From the NCBI GenBank assembly GCA_031271865.1, contig JAISUW010000013.1:1-59157 (forward strand): 59,157 nucleotides of DNA, in the 5' to 3' direction. A model generated the notes under the pieces. The model was given only the letters and a program-made list of their open reading frames with translations, was not told where the DNA came from and searched no databases. The DNA comes from Oscillospiraceae bacterium (GTDB lineage Bacteria > Bacillota > Clostridia > Oscillospirales > Acutalibacteraceae). A program made the translations under genes and the position numbers. This document shows, piece by piece, positions 38,209-47,435 of the stretch; the stretch's first letter is position 1, and each line of letters begins with the position of its first letter.

Positions 38209-40854
38209 ATGAAACCCAAAACCTTGCCCACCGCCTCGCTGATTGCGCTTATTGCCGCATTCACGGGGCTTTTCCCGTGGTATTGGGATGTATTTGTCAA
38301 CTGGCAGCCGGCGGTATACCCATGGGTATCCGTGCTGCTGATGTTGGGCGCGGTTCTGCTGACCCTCGTGTACTATTGGGTAAGGGAACCGAAGGCAGCC
38401 CTTCGGGAGGTGCTGCTCGGCACAGCGGTATCGGCGGCGGTATTTGCCCTTGTGCTGTTTGCGTTTACCGGGCTTATCAACCTCGGTTTGGGGCTGGGAG
38501 GCGAGACCGCAGCAAACAGTATGCTGCCGCTGAATGTGCTCCAGGTGCTGGTGCTTTCCGTACTGACCATTCGGCAGTTGCTGCAAGGCAAGCGGAAAGC
38601 ACTGTCCGTTCTGCTGAGCGTTTCGGTTTGCATCTTGGCAACGGCTCTGACTGTGGGAGGGTTATTCATGCCATACTACTATAACCATCGCTACAAAGCG
38701 CCGATCCCGGACTTCCCGACGGCAGCAAACCCCGTTGCGGTTGTTCCGCCGGAAGCGTTCTCGGAGCGCACCATCTGGGTCAGCCCGGACGGCGACGATG
38801 GCAATGCAGGCACAAAAGAAGAGCCCTTGGCAACGGTAGCGAAAGCCTTGGAGTTTGTCCGGTCAAGGCTAATCGCAGCGCGAGCTGTCAATGCCCCCTC
38901 CGCCGTCAAGCTTCTGTCGGAAAACACCATCGCCTTACTGCCGGGCGAGTACCGCGTGGAACCGATAGTGATCGATGCCTCCATGGGCAAGCTCACCATT
39001 GCCGGCACCGTCGGTGCAAACGGCGAACGCGCCATCCTCACCGGCGCGATGTCCCTTTCTCCCACCGACTTCCAAGCCGTAACGGACGAAGCCGTCCGCA
39101 GCAGGCTTTCTGCAGAAGCGAAGGAAAATGTCCGCGTAATAGACCTCACCGGTCTCGGTTTGACCGCTGCCGACTGGGGCGAGATGACAGCCATCGGTTC
39201 CTGCAATACCGCCGCAAGGTATACGGGCGGCAAGACCGGCGCGCTTCCCTGTGAACTGTTTGTGAATGACACGCGGCAGATCATCGCCCGCTATCCAAAC
39301 AGCGGCTTTGCCGCGACCGGCGCAAAAGTCCGGGATTTCTATACGGAGGGCGGCACTTTCGATGACAACGAGCCGGGCGATATATTCAAAGCAGACAGCG
39401 AAGTCGTCCGCCGCGCTGCGGCCTACGAGAGCCTCGCCGATGTCTGGATGATGGGTTGGTGGCGCTACGACTGGGCGGATGCCTCCACGCCGCTGGCTGC
39501 TGCGGATACCGAAGCCGGGACGCTCGAAAGTGTCTATGCCAGCAACTACGGGCTGCGGGATGAGGGCGCGCCGTTCTATATCTACAACGCCATGGAGGAA
39601 CTGGACAGCCCCGGCGAGTGGTACCTCGACCGGGAGAGCGGTTTGCTGTATTTCTACCCCGAAGCGGGTTTTGACAGCGCCAAGACAGACCTCACGCTTT
39701 TGACAGAACCGCTCATTCGTGTCAGCGCGTCGGGCTATGCTGATGCCGCCTCTTTCGCAGATTGGTACGGCAGCGATTACAGCGTCTTCACCCTCTCCGG
39801 CGTGACGCTCCAAGGCACCCGCGGGGACGGGATTGTAATCGCCGGGCATAACTGCACCGTGCAGCACTGCATCATCAAGAATACGGCAGGTTGGGCCGTC
39901 ACGGCAGAGGGCAACAACATCCTTGTGGAGGACTGCGAGATTACCCGCACAGGGATGGGCGGCATCCGCCTCTCCGGCGGGGAGCGTGAGAGCCTCACCC
40001 CCGGCAACAACCGCGCCGTGCGCAACTTGATTCACGACTGGTCGGAGATTTACCGTACCTATCAGCCTGCGGTATCCTTGGCAGGGGTCGGGAACTCCTG
40101 TGTCCACAATGAGATGTACAATTCTCCGCATGAGGCCGTCACCTGGAGCGGTAACAATCACACCATCAGCAGCAATATCATCCATGATGTGTGCCTGCTC
40201 TCCGATGATGCCGGTGCGGTCTACTCCGGGCGGCGTTGGGATTGGTACGGCACGGTCATCAGCGGCAACGCCATCTATAACCTCGGCAGCGGCGGACACA
40301 CACCGGACGGTATTTACTTGGACGATGCCCTTTCCGGGCACACGGTGTCGGATAACCTACTCATCAACGTGCCGAAGTATGCGCTGCACTTGGGCGGCGG
40401 CAGAGACCTCACCGTAACAGGGAACATCATCATCAACGCCGGTTATCCCGTCAGCTATGACCAGCGGGCTCGTGACGGTGCCTTGGACCAAACCTCTTGG
40501 TTCACGCACTCCTCCCAAAAGGACGGCGATATGTGGAAAAACCTCGCCGACTCGCCGTGGCAAACGGACGTGTGGCAGACCGCCTTCCCACAGTACAAGC
40601 ATTGGAGCGATGACTTCGCCGATACCGATAACCCCGACTTCGCTCCGAACCCCGCTTACAGCACCTTGACCGGCAACACCATCTACGACTATGACAAAGA
40701 CTCCCTCGGCAGAATCTCGGAGGGGGCGCAACGCTTCAGCACTATAGCGGACAATACGTTCCATTCCGTCATCGGCATGACGGCCGACGCTTGGGAAGGC
40801 TTTGCTTTCTCCGAATGCGGGCGCGTCACCGGCGAATCAGACCCCGCAGCGTAA
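38209..40854 (+). CDS. Membrane-anchored right-handed beta-helix protein
   Basis: An 881-residue protein. Four hydrophobic helices at the N terminus (about 10-28, 37-57, 69-92 and 126-154) anchor a large extracellular part. From about 185 on, the sequence WVSPDGDDGNAGTKEEPLATVAKALEFVR is the start of a parallel beta-helix, as in pectate-lyase-like and DUF1565 proteins. Asn-rich rungs (NNTISSN, GNAIYNLGSGGHTPDGIYLDDALSGHTVSDNLLINV) repeat through 500-760. The fold suits polysaccharide binding or cleavage at the surface. No catalytic residues could be assigned. The upstream radical SAM gene is 56 bases away. Confidence 0.85.
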   Translation: MKPKTLPTASLIALIAAFTGLFPWYWDVFVNWQPAVYPWVSVLLMLGAVLLTLVYYWVREPKAALREVLLGTAVSAAVFALVLFAFTGLINLGLGLGGETAANSMLPLNVLQVLVLSVLTIRQLLQGKRKALSVLLSVSVCILATALTVGGLFMPYYYNHRYKAPIPDFPTAANPVAVVPPEAFSERTIWVSPDGDDGNAGTKEEPLATVAKALEFVRSRLIAARAVNAPSAVKLLSENTIALLPGEYRVEPIVIDASMGKLTIAGTVGANGERAILTGAMSLSPTDFQAVTDEAVRSRLSAEAKENVRVIDLTGLGLTAADWGEMTAIGSCNTAARYTGGKTGALPCELFVNDTRQIIARYPNSGFAATGAKVRDFYTEGGTFDDNEPGDIFKADSEVVRRAAAYESLADVWMMGWWRYDWADASTPLAAADTEAGTLESVYASNYGLRDEGAPFYIYNAMEELDSPGEWYLDRESGLLYFYPEAGFDSAKTDLTLLTEPLIRVSASGYADAASFADWYGSDYSVFTLSGVTLQGTRGDGIVIAGHNCTVQHCIIKNTAGWAVTAEGNNILVEDCEITRTGMGGIRLSGGERESLTPGNNRAVRNLIHDWSEIYRTYQPAVSLAGVGNSCVHNEMYNSPHEAVTWSGNNHTISSNIIHDVCLLSDDAGAVYSGRRWDWYGTVISGNAIYNLGSGGHTPDGIYLDDALSGHTVSDNLLINVPKYALHLGGGRDLTVTGNIIINAGYPVSYDQRARDGALDQTSWFTHSSQKDGDMWKNLADSPWQTDVWQTAFPQYKHWSDDFADTDNPDFAPNPAYSTLTGNTIYDYDKDSLGRISEGAQRFSTIADNTFHSVIGMTADAWEGFAFSECGRVTGESDPAA

Positions 40855-40871
40855 AAAATCGAAGAAAACCC

Positions 40872-40900
40872 TTTACAATTTATTGCAGATGTGGTATAAT
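40872..40900 (+). promoter_or_regulatory. Promoter for rpsO
   Basis: TTTACA at 40872-40877, 17-bp spacer, TATAAT at 40895-40900. Confidence 0.8.
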
Positions 40901-41004
40901 ATCTAATGTACGTTTTGCCGTTCCCGGGCTGTTCGGACTCACCGACCGCAGCGCAGGATGGGGTGTAACGATAACCTCTACTATGAGAAAGGTGACGCAA
41001 ACCC

Positions 41005-41268
41005 ATGACACAAGAAGAAAAGAAAGGCATCATCGCCGCCTACGCCACCCACGAGGGCGACACCGGCTCGCCGGAAGTGCAGGTCGCTCTGCTCACCAAG
41101 CGCATCAACGACCTCACCGAGCACCTCAAAGAACACAAGAAAGACCACCACTCCCGCCGCGGACTTCTCATGATGGTCGGCCACCGCCGCAATCTGCTGG
41201 GCTACCTCGAGAAGACCGACATCACTCGCTACCGCGCACTCATTGCCAAATTGGGTCTGCGCAAGTAA
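41005..41268 (+). CDS. rpsO: 30S ribosomal protein S15
   Basis: An 87-residue protein with the S15 signature [38 protein letters not shown] and the usual ending [14 protein letters not shown]15 binds 16S rRNA and bridges to the large subunit. It precedes pnp, the common arrangement in bacteria. AAAGGTGA lies 9 bases before the ATG. The mRNA has about a 100-base leader, which could hold the S15 autoregulatory structure. Confidence 0.95.
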   Translation: MTQEEKKGIIAAYATHEGDTGSPEVQVALLTKRINDLTEHLKEHKKDHHSRRGLLMMVGHRRNLLGYLEKTDITRYRALIAKLGLRK

Positions 41269-41403
41269 ACCGTCCGAATGCAGGGGCGCGTTCCACGCGC
41301 TCCTGCTCCCACAAGATGGAGTCTCCGTTTTAGCGGTAAATTCATGTCCTTGGGCACCGACGAGGATGTGCATTTATTGCTGAACGGGTCTCCTGCCGGA
41401 AAG

Positions 41404-41520
41404 GAAGGCGCAATGCGCCTTCCCCCCCCCGAGCGCAATGCGCTCGGCGAGCGCGGCCGTAATACGGCCGCCGAAAAAGGCCGTAATACGGCCGCTTTGC
41501 AAGGGGGCGCAGTGCGCCCC
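41404..41520. repeat. Array of five short palindromes with odd centre bases
   Basis: Five perfect palindromes in 117 bp between rpsO and pnp: 41404-41422, 41430-41446, 41453-41471, 41479-41493 and 41504-41520. All have odd length with a single central base (GCA-A-TGC, GTA-A-TAC, GCA-G-TGC) but different arms, so base pairing is kept while sequence varies. All lie upstream of the pnp ribosome-binding site. Confidence 0.9.
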
Positions 41521-41535
41521 GAGAAAGGAGACTCC

Positions 41536-43749
41536 ATGAGCGATTTTTTCAAAGACTTCAAGACCTTCTCGATAGAGATAGGCGGCCGCACGCTGACGGC
41601 CGAGGTCGGGAAGATGGCGCAGTTAGCCGGCGGATCCGTGCTGATGCGCTACGGCGAGACCAACGTGCTATGTACGGCGACGATGAGCGCCAAACCCCGC
41701 GAAGGGGTAGATTTCTTTCCTCTGTCGGTAGACTTTGAGGAGAAACTCTACTCTGTCGGAAAGATTCCGGGATCCTTCCAGCGCCGCGAAGGCCGCGCCT
41801 CAGAGAAGGCGGTGCTTGCCTCCCGGGTGATTGACCGTCCGATACGTCCGTTATTCCCGAAGGATATGCGCAACGACGTCGCCGTTGTCGGCACGATCAT
41901 GAGCGTAGACCAAGACTGCCCGCCGGACATGGTGGCAATGCTGGGCACAAGCATCGCGCTGTCCATCAGCGAGATTCCGTGGCGCGGACCCATCAGCGGC
42001 GTGACGGTCGGTCTTGTCGACGAGGAATTCGTCATCAACCCCACCGCCGAGCAGCGCGACCGCAGCCGCATGAGCACGGTGGTCGCGTCCACCTCGGAAT
42101 TGGTCGCGATGATAGAAGCCGGCGCCTCCGAAGTCACCAACGACGAGATGTTCGACGCCATCATGTTCGGCCACAAGGAGAACCAACGCATCGTCGAGTG
42201 GATTGCATCCATCCAAGCGGCGATAGGCAAGCCCAAGATTGACTTCCCCTCCAATGACCCGCCCGCCGAGATGTACGAAGAAATCAAAGCCGCCGCCATC
42301 GAGGACATCCGCAAAGCCCTCGACACCGATGACAAGCGCATCCGCGACGAAGCCCTCAAGCCGATTTATGAGCGCATCCACACGGCGTTCGATGCAAAGT
42401 ATGAGGAGCTGGGCTTGGCGGAGAAGATTGAGGACTGCTTATATAAGACGCAGAAATACGTCGTGCGCCGCTGGCTCTTGGACGACGGCAAGCGCGTAGA
42501 CGGTCGCGGTATAGATGAAATCCGCCCCCTCAACGCCGAGATTGATTTATTGGACCGCGTCCACGGCTCCGGGATGTTCACCCGCGGGCAGACGCAGGTT
42601 CTCACCATCACGACCTTAGGCTCCACCCGCATGGAGCAGAAGCTCGACGGCATCGACGAGGAGGAGCAGAAGCGCTATATCCACCACTACAACTTCCCCT
42701 CTTTCTCTGTCGGCGAAACCAAGCCCTCCAGAGGCCCCGGCCGCCGCGAAATCGGCCACGGCGCCTTGGCGGAACGCGCCCTGCTGCCGGTCATTCCCTC
42801 CGTCGAGGAGTTCCCCTACGCCATTCGCCTGGTGAGTGAAGTGCTCTCCTCCAACGGCTCCACTTCGCAAGGTGCCATCTGCGGCTCCACACTCAGCCTC
42901 ATGGCGGCCGGCGTGCCGATTAAGGCACCTGTCGCCGGCATCTCCTGCGGTCTCATCACCGAGGGCGACCGCTTCATGACCATGGTGGACATCCAAGGAC
43001 TCGAGGACTTCTTCGGCGACATGGATTTCAAAGTTGCCGGCACCAAAGCAGGCATCACCGCCATCCAGATGGATCTCAAGATTGACGGCCTCACACCGGA
43101 GATTATCCGCGAGGCACTCGACAAGACCTATAAGGCTCGCTTATATATCTTGGACGACATCATGCTCCCGGTCATCCGTGAGCCGCGCGCCGAGCTGTCG
43201 AAGTGGGCGCCCAAGATGCTCACCACGACCATCCCCGCCGACAAGATTGCCGCCGTCATCGGCAAGCAGGGCGCTGTCATCCAGAAGATTCAGAAAGAGT
43301 GCAACTGCAAGATCGACGTAGAGGAAGACGGCAACATCGCCAACGTCTTCATTGCCGCAAGCGACATTGAGGAAGGCCGCCGCGCCCTCTTCATGATAGA
43401 GACCATCGCCAACGACCCGGAGGTCGGTGCCATCTATAAGGGTGTCGTTACGCGCCTCATGGACTTCGGCGCATTCGTAGAGATTGCCCCCGGCAAGGAG
43501 GGACTGGTGCATATCAGCCACCTCGATGTCAAGCGTACGGAGAAAGTCTCCGATGCCGTGCAGGTCGGGGATGAGGTCATCGTCAAGGTCCGCGAGATAG
43601 ACGACCAAGGCCGCCTGAACCTCTCCCGCCGCGAGGCACTCATAGAGGTAGAGGGAGCCGTCCCGCAGAACACCGTATCCGACGGACCGCGCCCGCCGCG
43701 CCGCGACTCCCGGCCGGGCAACCGCCCCAACGGCGGCTACCGCCGCTGA
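41536..43749 (+). CDS. pnp: Polyribonucleotide nucleotidyltransferase (PNPase)
   Basis: A 737-residue exoribonuclease that degrades RNA 3' to 5' with phosphate. Two RNase PH domains (about 10-225 and 330-545), an alpha-helical linker, a KH domain (SKWAPKMLTTTIPADKIAAVIGKQGAVIQKIQKEC; GxxG is GKQG) and an S1 domain (GVVTRLMDFGAFVEIAPGKEGLVHISHL) are all present. GRREIGHGALAERALLP and FMTMVDIQGLEDFFGDMDFKVAGT are catalytic-core signatures. ATG 41536 with AAAGGAG is the true start; the longer open frame reads through the palindrome array. Confidence 0.96.
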   Translation: MSDFFKDFKTFSIEIGGRTLTAEVGKMAQLAGGSVLMRYGETNVLCTATMSAKPREGVDFFPLSVDFEEKLYSVGKIPGSFQRREGRASEKAVLASRVIDRPIRPLFPKDMRNDVAVVGTIMSVDQDCPPDMVAMLGTSIALSISEIPWRGPISGVTVGLVDEEFVINPTAEQRDRSRMSTVVASTSELVAMIEAGASEVTNDEMFDAIMFGHKENQRIVEWIASIQAAIGKPKIDFPSNDPPAEMYEEIKAAAIEDIRKALDTDDKRIRDEALKPIYERIHTAFDAKYEELGLAEKIEDCLYKTQKYVVRRWLLDDGKRVDGRGIDEIRPLNAEIDLLDRVHGSGMFTRGQTQVLTITTLGSTRMEQKLDGIDEEEQKRYIHHYNFPSFSVGETKPSRGPGRREIGHGALAERALLPVIPSVEEFPYAIRLVSEVLSSNGSTSQGAICGSTLSLMAAGVPIKAPVAGISCGLITEGDRFMTMVDIQGLEDFFGDMDFKVAGTKAGITAIQMDLKIDGLTPEIIREALDKTYKARLYILDDIMLPVIREPRAELSKWAPKMLTTTIPADKIAAVIGKQGAVIQKIQKECNCKIDVEEDGNIANVFIAASDIEEGRRALFMIETIANDPEVGAIYKGVVTRLMDFGAFVEIAPGKEGLVHISHLDVKRTEKVSDAVQVGDEVIVKVREIDDQGRLNLSRREALIEVEGAVPQNTVSDGPRPPRRDSRPGNRPNGGYRR

Positions 43750-43772
43750 GGTCATCCTGCAAGAATTTCATT

Positions 43773-43797
43773 CGGGGGTGCGCACTGCGCACCCCCG
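43773..43797. repeat. 25-bp palindrome after pnp
   Basis: Perfect palindrome, 12-base arms around a central C at 43785 (GGGTGCGCA-C-TGCGCACCC core). It has the same odd-centre grammar as the array upstream of pnp. It sits between the convergent pnp and MBL genes and may serve as terminator hairpin, though no T-run follows. Confidence 0.85.
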
Positions 43798-43815
43798 ATT
43801 GCTATAGCGTTGGCT

Positions 43816-44856
43816 TCAGCCGGGAACCCCGTCCATCTCCGCCCCCCCGGCGCCGGAGCAGTACTCATTGATGGCATAGCAGGCAGTAGACCGCCCCATG
43901 ACCGCCACCACCCCGCCGAAGGTGCCGGTGTACATCACATTGGAGCGGGCAACCGCCGTGTAGTAGTAATCCACCTCGGCGTAGTTGCCCGCCTGCGTGT
44001 GGGTGAATGCTACATACTTCGGTCTATAGAGCGCAGCGCAGAACAGCAGATTGCCGTCCATACGGCCGTGGTGTCCGCCCTTGAGGAAGTCCACCTTGCC
44101 GACTTCCAGCGGCGTGGTAATAACTGCCGGGCCGGATATGTCCGCCGCGAGGAACGCCTTGCGGCCGTATCGGTTTGTCAGCAGCATCCCCAAGGAATCG
44201 TCGTTCAGTGCACCGGTACCCCAGTAGCCGGTATTGAGGAACTTTATCTTAAAGTTCCCCAATTGGATTGTGCCCAACTCCGCTATATCCTGCTCGACGG
44301 CAATCCCGCGGGCGGCGGCGGCGTTCAGGAGGTCATCGTATATAATGTCGTTGTCCCATGCCTGCTCTTTTTCACTGTAGTCACTGTCTGTATACCGTTT
44401 GAGGTACAGCGTATCACAGGTGATGGCAGGATCCAGCAGCACCTCATCCATCGCGCCGATGTGGTCGTTGTGCGCGTGGGTCCCCACGGCAAAGTCCAGC
44501 TTTCCGCCCGCCACGCGCTTGATATAGTCCGCCACATAGTACTCTGTCCCGGCAAAGGCCAAATCCTCCCGGCCGGTGGGATTTGCAGCATCATCCCCGG
44601 CATCCACGAGCGCGAAATGGCCGTCACTCTCCAGCAGGATGGCGTCCCCTGTAATGGTGCGCAGGACATGAATCTTGTCGCCCTCCAAGCCGGGTTCAAA
44701 GACAGGCAAGGAACCGGTCTCTTCATACTGCGGCTTGCCGGCAAGCTCCAACGCCAGCATCTTGACCACCCCGCCGGAGAGCAGCGGCGAGAGCAGCAGA
44801 TGCACGCCCGTCAGCAGGCAGGAAGCGGCAACCTCTAAGTACCATAAAAACGTCAT
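43816..44856 (-). CDS. Exported or membrane-anchored metallo-beta-lactamase-fold hydrolase
   Basis: A 346-residue protein with an N-terminal hydrophobic segment (about 3-25) and the metal motif HxHxDH as THAHNDHIGAM (about 124-134). Further motifs are LVDAGDD, FLNTGYWG and FLKGGHHGRMD, close to the ComEC-type MBL domain but without its membrane competence domain. It may hydrolyse a phosphoester or nucleotide outside the membrane. AAAGGAG precedes the ATG and its own promoter lies at 44891-44919. It converges on pnp. Confidence 0.85.
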   Translation of the reverse strand: MTFLWYLEVAASCLLTGVHLLLSPLLSGGVVKMLALELAGKPQYEETGSLPVFEPGLEGDKIHVLRTITGDAILLESDGHFALVDAGDDAANPTGREDLAFAGTEYYVADYIKRVAGGKLDFAVGTHAHNDHIGAMDEVLLDPAITCDTLYLKRYTDSDYSEKEQAWDNDIIYDDLLNAAAARGIAVEQDIAELGTIQLGNFKIKFLNTGYWGTGALNDDSLGMLLTNRYGRKAFLAADISGPAVITTPLEVGKVDFLKGGHHGRMDGNLLFCAALYRPKYVAFTHTQAGNYAEVDYYYTAVARSNVMYTGTFGGVVAVMGRSTACYAINEYCSGAGGAEMDGVPG

Positions 44857-44890
44857 TGTTATTCTCCTTTACCCATGTAGTTGTATCTTT

Positions 44891-44919
44891 ATTATAAACC
44901 AATCCGCCGTAAATTGCAA
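44891..44919 (-). promoter_or_regulatory. Promoter for the MBL-fold gene
   Basis: On the minus strand TTGCAA (44919-44914), 17-bp spacer, TATAAT (44896-44891). Confidence 0.8.
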
Positions 44920-44974
44920 GCCCCGGTCCGGCGCACATTGCCAAATCCAACCAACAAGGCATCCCAAATTCTGC

Positions 44975-45003
44975 TTGAATTTTGCTTATGATTCTGCTAT
45001 AAT
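44975..45003 (+). promoter_or_regulatory. Promoter for glgC-glgD
   Basis: TTGAAT at 44975-44980, 17-bp spacer, TATAAT at 44998-45003. Confidence 0.8.
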
Positions 45004-45064
45004 AGTTGCGTGTTTCAGACAGAGTGAATTTTGGATTATCCTACTTAGGAATGGTTGTGTATAG

Positions 45065-46270
45065 ATGAACACCCACGAGTGTATTGCCATGCTCCTTGCC
45101 GGCGGCCAGGGGAGTCGGCTGTATGTGCTGACGCAGGAAGTAGCCAAGCCCGCCGTACCCTACGGCGGAAAGTACCGGATTATAGACTTCCCGCTCTCCA
45201 ACTGCACCAACTCCGGTATTGAGACCGTCGGTGTGCTGACGCAGTACCAGCCGCTGGAGCTGTCTGACTACATCGGGAGCGGCGCACCGTGGGACTTGGA
45301 CCGCACGGACGGCGGCGTGCATATCCTGCCCCCCTACCAAGCCGGTTCGGGGATGGCTTGGTACAAGGGAACCGCCAATGCAATTTATCAGAACATTCGT
45401 TTTATAGAAAGATACGAACCGGCGTATGTCCTGATTCTCTCCGGCGACCACATCTATAAGATGGACTACGCCCGTATGCTGGAGTACCACAAGGAGAAGG
45501 AAGCCGACTGCACCATAGCCATGCTGGAAGTGGACTGGGGCGAGGCCTCCCGCTTCGGGCTGATGCTTACGGATGAGGAGAACCGTATCACCGCCTTCGA
45601 GGAGAAGCCGAAGATGCCCTCCACGAACCAAGCCTCCATGGGTGTGTACATCTTCACATGGGAGAAGCTGAAGGCGTACCTCCTGGCAGACGAGGCGGAC
45701 GAGAATAGCTCCAATGACTTCGGGAAGAATGTCATCCCCGCCATGCACAAAGCCGGGGAGAAACTCTACGCCTACCGCTTTGACGGCTACTGGAAGGATG
45801 TCGGTACCATAGACAGCCTCTGGGAGGCGAACATGGACTTGCTGGACCCGGGGGTGGACCTCGACCTCTCCGACCCGGACTGGAAGATTTATGCCCGCAA
45901 CCCCGCCGCCCCGCCGCACTACATCTCGGAGAAAGCCACCGTGCAGAACAGCATGGCCGCCGCCGGCTGCTTCATAGACGGCAATGTGGATTTCTCCGTG
46001 CTCTTTGCCGGGGTGACGGTGGAGGAGGGGGCGGTCGTCCGGGACTCCATCTGTATGCCGGGCGCTGTCATCCGCAAGGGTGCTTCGGTGCAGTACGCCA
46101 TCCTCGCGGAGAACGCGGTCGTCGGCGAGAACGCGCAAGTCGGCGAACGCCCGGAGAACTGGAAAGACAAGGCATCTTGGGGCATAGCCGTCATCGGTTC
46201 CGGCGCACAAGTCCCCCCCGGTGCAATCATACAACCGAAAGAAATGGTCGCAGGAGGGCAAGGGCAATGA
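45065..46270 (+). CDS. glgC: Glucose-1-phosphate adenylyltransferase, catalytic subunit
   Basis: A 401-residue enzyme that makes ADP-glucose from glucose 1-phosphate and ATP for glycogen synthesis. N-terminal nucleotidyltransferase domain: [16 protein letters not shown] (usual GGxGxRL), [33 protein letters not shown] with the catalytic Asp and [20 protein letters not shown]. The C-terminal left-handed beta-helix starts near 285. It overlaps glgD by four bases (ATGA). In Bacillota GlgC pairs with the regulatory GlgD. No strong Shine-Dalgarno was seen before ATG 45065; AGGA is 14 bases upstream. Confidence 0.94.
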   Translation: MNTHECIAMLLAGGQGSRLYVLTQEVAKPAVPYGGKYRIIDFPLSNCTNSGIETVGVLTQYQPLELSDYIGSGAPWDLDRTDGGVHILPPYQAGSGMAWYKGTANAIYQNIRFIERYEPAYVLILSGDHIYKMDYARMLEYHKEKEADCTIAMLEVDWGEASRFGLMLTDEENRITAFEEKPKMPSTNQASMGVYIFTWEKLKAYLLADEADENSSNDFGKNVIPAMHKAGEKLYAYRFDGYWKDVGTIDSLWEANMDLLDPGVDLDLSDPDWKIYARNPAAPPHYISEKATVQNSMAAAGCFIDGNVDFSVLFAGVTVEEGAVVRDSICMPGAVIRKGASVQYAILAENAVVGENAQVGERPENWKDKASWGIAVIGSGAQVPPGAIIQPKEMVAGGQGQ

Positions 46271-47376
46271 GACAAAACAACGTCCTCGGGCTGATCTTCT
46301 CGAACTCCTTTGACGAATCCCTGCCGGAGCTGACCAACCTGCGCACGATGGGCAGCGTTCCGTTCGGCGGCTTCTATCGGCTGATAGACTTCCCGCTCTC
46401 CTGCATGACGGCGGCGGGTATCACGAAAGTCGGGGTTGTCACCAAATCCAACTACCGCAGCCTGATGGACCACCTCTCCCTCGGCAAGCCGTGGGACTTG
46501 GCGCGTAAGACGGATGGGCTTTACATCCTGCCGCCGTTTCTGGGCGGGACAGGCATCGGCAACCAAAATAAGATGGAGGGCCTGCGGGGCGCTTTGGAGT
46601 TCTTGGAGTTCTCCAAAGAGGAGTATGTCGTGATGAGCGACTGCCATGTGCTGTGTAACATAGACTATGATCAGCTCCTGGATACGCACCGCAAGTCCGG
46701 GGCGGACATTACGATTGTCTGCAAGCGGGGGAGGGCACCGACCCTTGCCGGGATGCGCTTCGCCGTGGACGGCGACAACCGTATCGGCGAGGTGTGGGTT
46801 CATACAGATCCGGAGTATGGGCTGTATTCGCTGAATGTCTATGTCCTGCGCAAGGCTCTCCTGGAGCGGTTGGTGCGGGAGGCTGTGCGCTTGGGGCGGA
46901 CGGACTTTGCCAATGATTTGATTCGGCGGCACCTGGCATCCCTGAAAATCTGCGCCGCACCCTATGGCGGGTACGCCCGTACCTTTGACTCCCTCCAGAG
47001 TTACTATGACATTAGCATGGAGCTGCTGCAAGCGGATACGCGCCGGGCACTCTTCCATCCGCAGCGGCCGGTGCATACCAAAGTCCGCGATGAGATGCCG
47101 ACGGTCTACGGGCTGTCAGCAAACGTTAAGAACAGCCTCGTTGCCGACGGCTGCCGCATAGACGGCGAGGTGACCGGGAGTATCATCTTCCGCGGCTGCC
47201 ATGTGGAAGAAGGGGCGGTTGTGCGAAACAGCGTCCTCATGGCGAACACCTATATCAGCCGGGGTGCCAAGGTGGATTGCGTCATTGCCGACAAAGGGGT
47301 CATCCTGCGTCCCTCCAAAACGCTTGCGGGGGCAAGCAACTTCCCTGTGTACTTAGGTAAAGGAATTACCATATAG
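46267..47376 (+). CDS. glgD: Glucose-1-phosphate adenylyltransferase regulatory subunit GlgD
   Basis: A 369-residue paralogue of GlgC starting [26 protein letters not shown], with the GlgD-specific replacement of the GGxGxRL loop. [17 protein letters not shown] and [16 protein letters not shown] align with GlgC blocks but lack the catalytic residues. It modulates GlgC in the heterotetramer. Start ATG 46267 overlaps the glgC stop, with AGGAGGG upstream, so the two are translationally coupled. Confidence 0.93.
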   Translation: MRQNNVLGLIFSNSFDESLPELTNLRTMGSVPFGGFYRLIDFPLSCMTAAGITKVGVVTKSNYRSLMDHLSLGKPWDLARKTDGLYILPPFLGGTGIGNQNKMEGLRGALEFLEFSKEEYVVMSDCHVLCNIDYDQLLDTHRKSGADITIVCKRGRAPTLAGMRFAVDGDNRIGEVWVHTDPEYGLYSLNVYVLRKALLERLVREAVRLGRTDFANDLIRRHLASLKICAAPYGGYARTFDSLQSYYDISMELLQADTRRALFHPQRPVHTKVRDEMPTVYGLSANVKNSLVADGCRIDGEVTGSIIFRGCHVEEGAVVRNSVLMANTYISRGAKVDCVIADKGVILRPSKTLAGASNFPVYLGKGITI

Positions 47377-47393
47377 GCGTTTTTGGATATTTT

Positions 47394-47410
47394 TTGTTAC
47401 CGTTTGTTAC
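47394..47410 (+). promoter_or_regulatory. TTGTTACCG-type repeated motif, copy 3
   Basis: TTGTTACCGTTTGTTAC, two GTTAC half-sites in direct orientation, 26 bases before the FAD-oxidoreductase start. The spacing to the start is too short for a typical promoter -35. Confidence 0.55.
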
Positions 47411-47435
47411 TTTTATACATTATGGAGGCGTAGTT

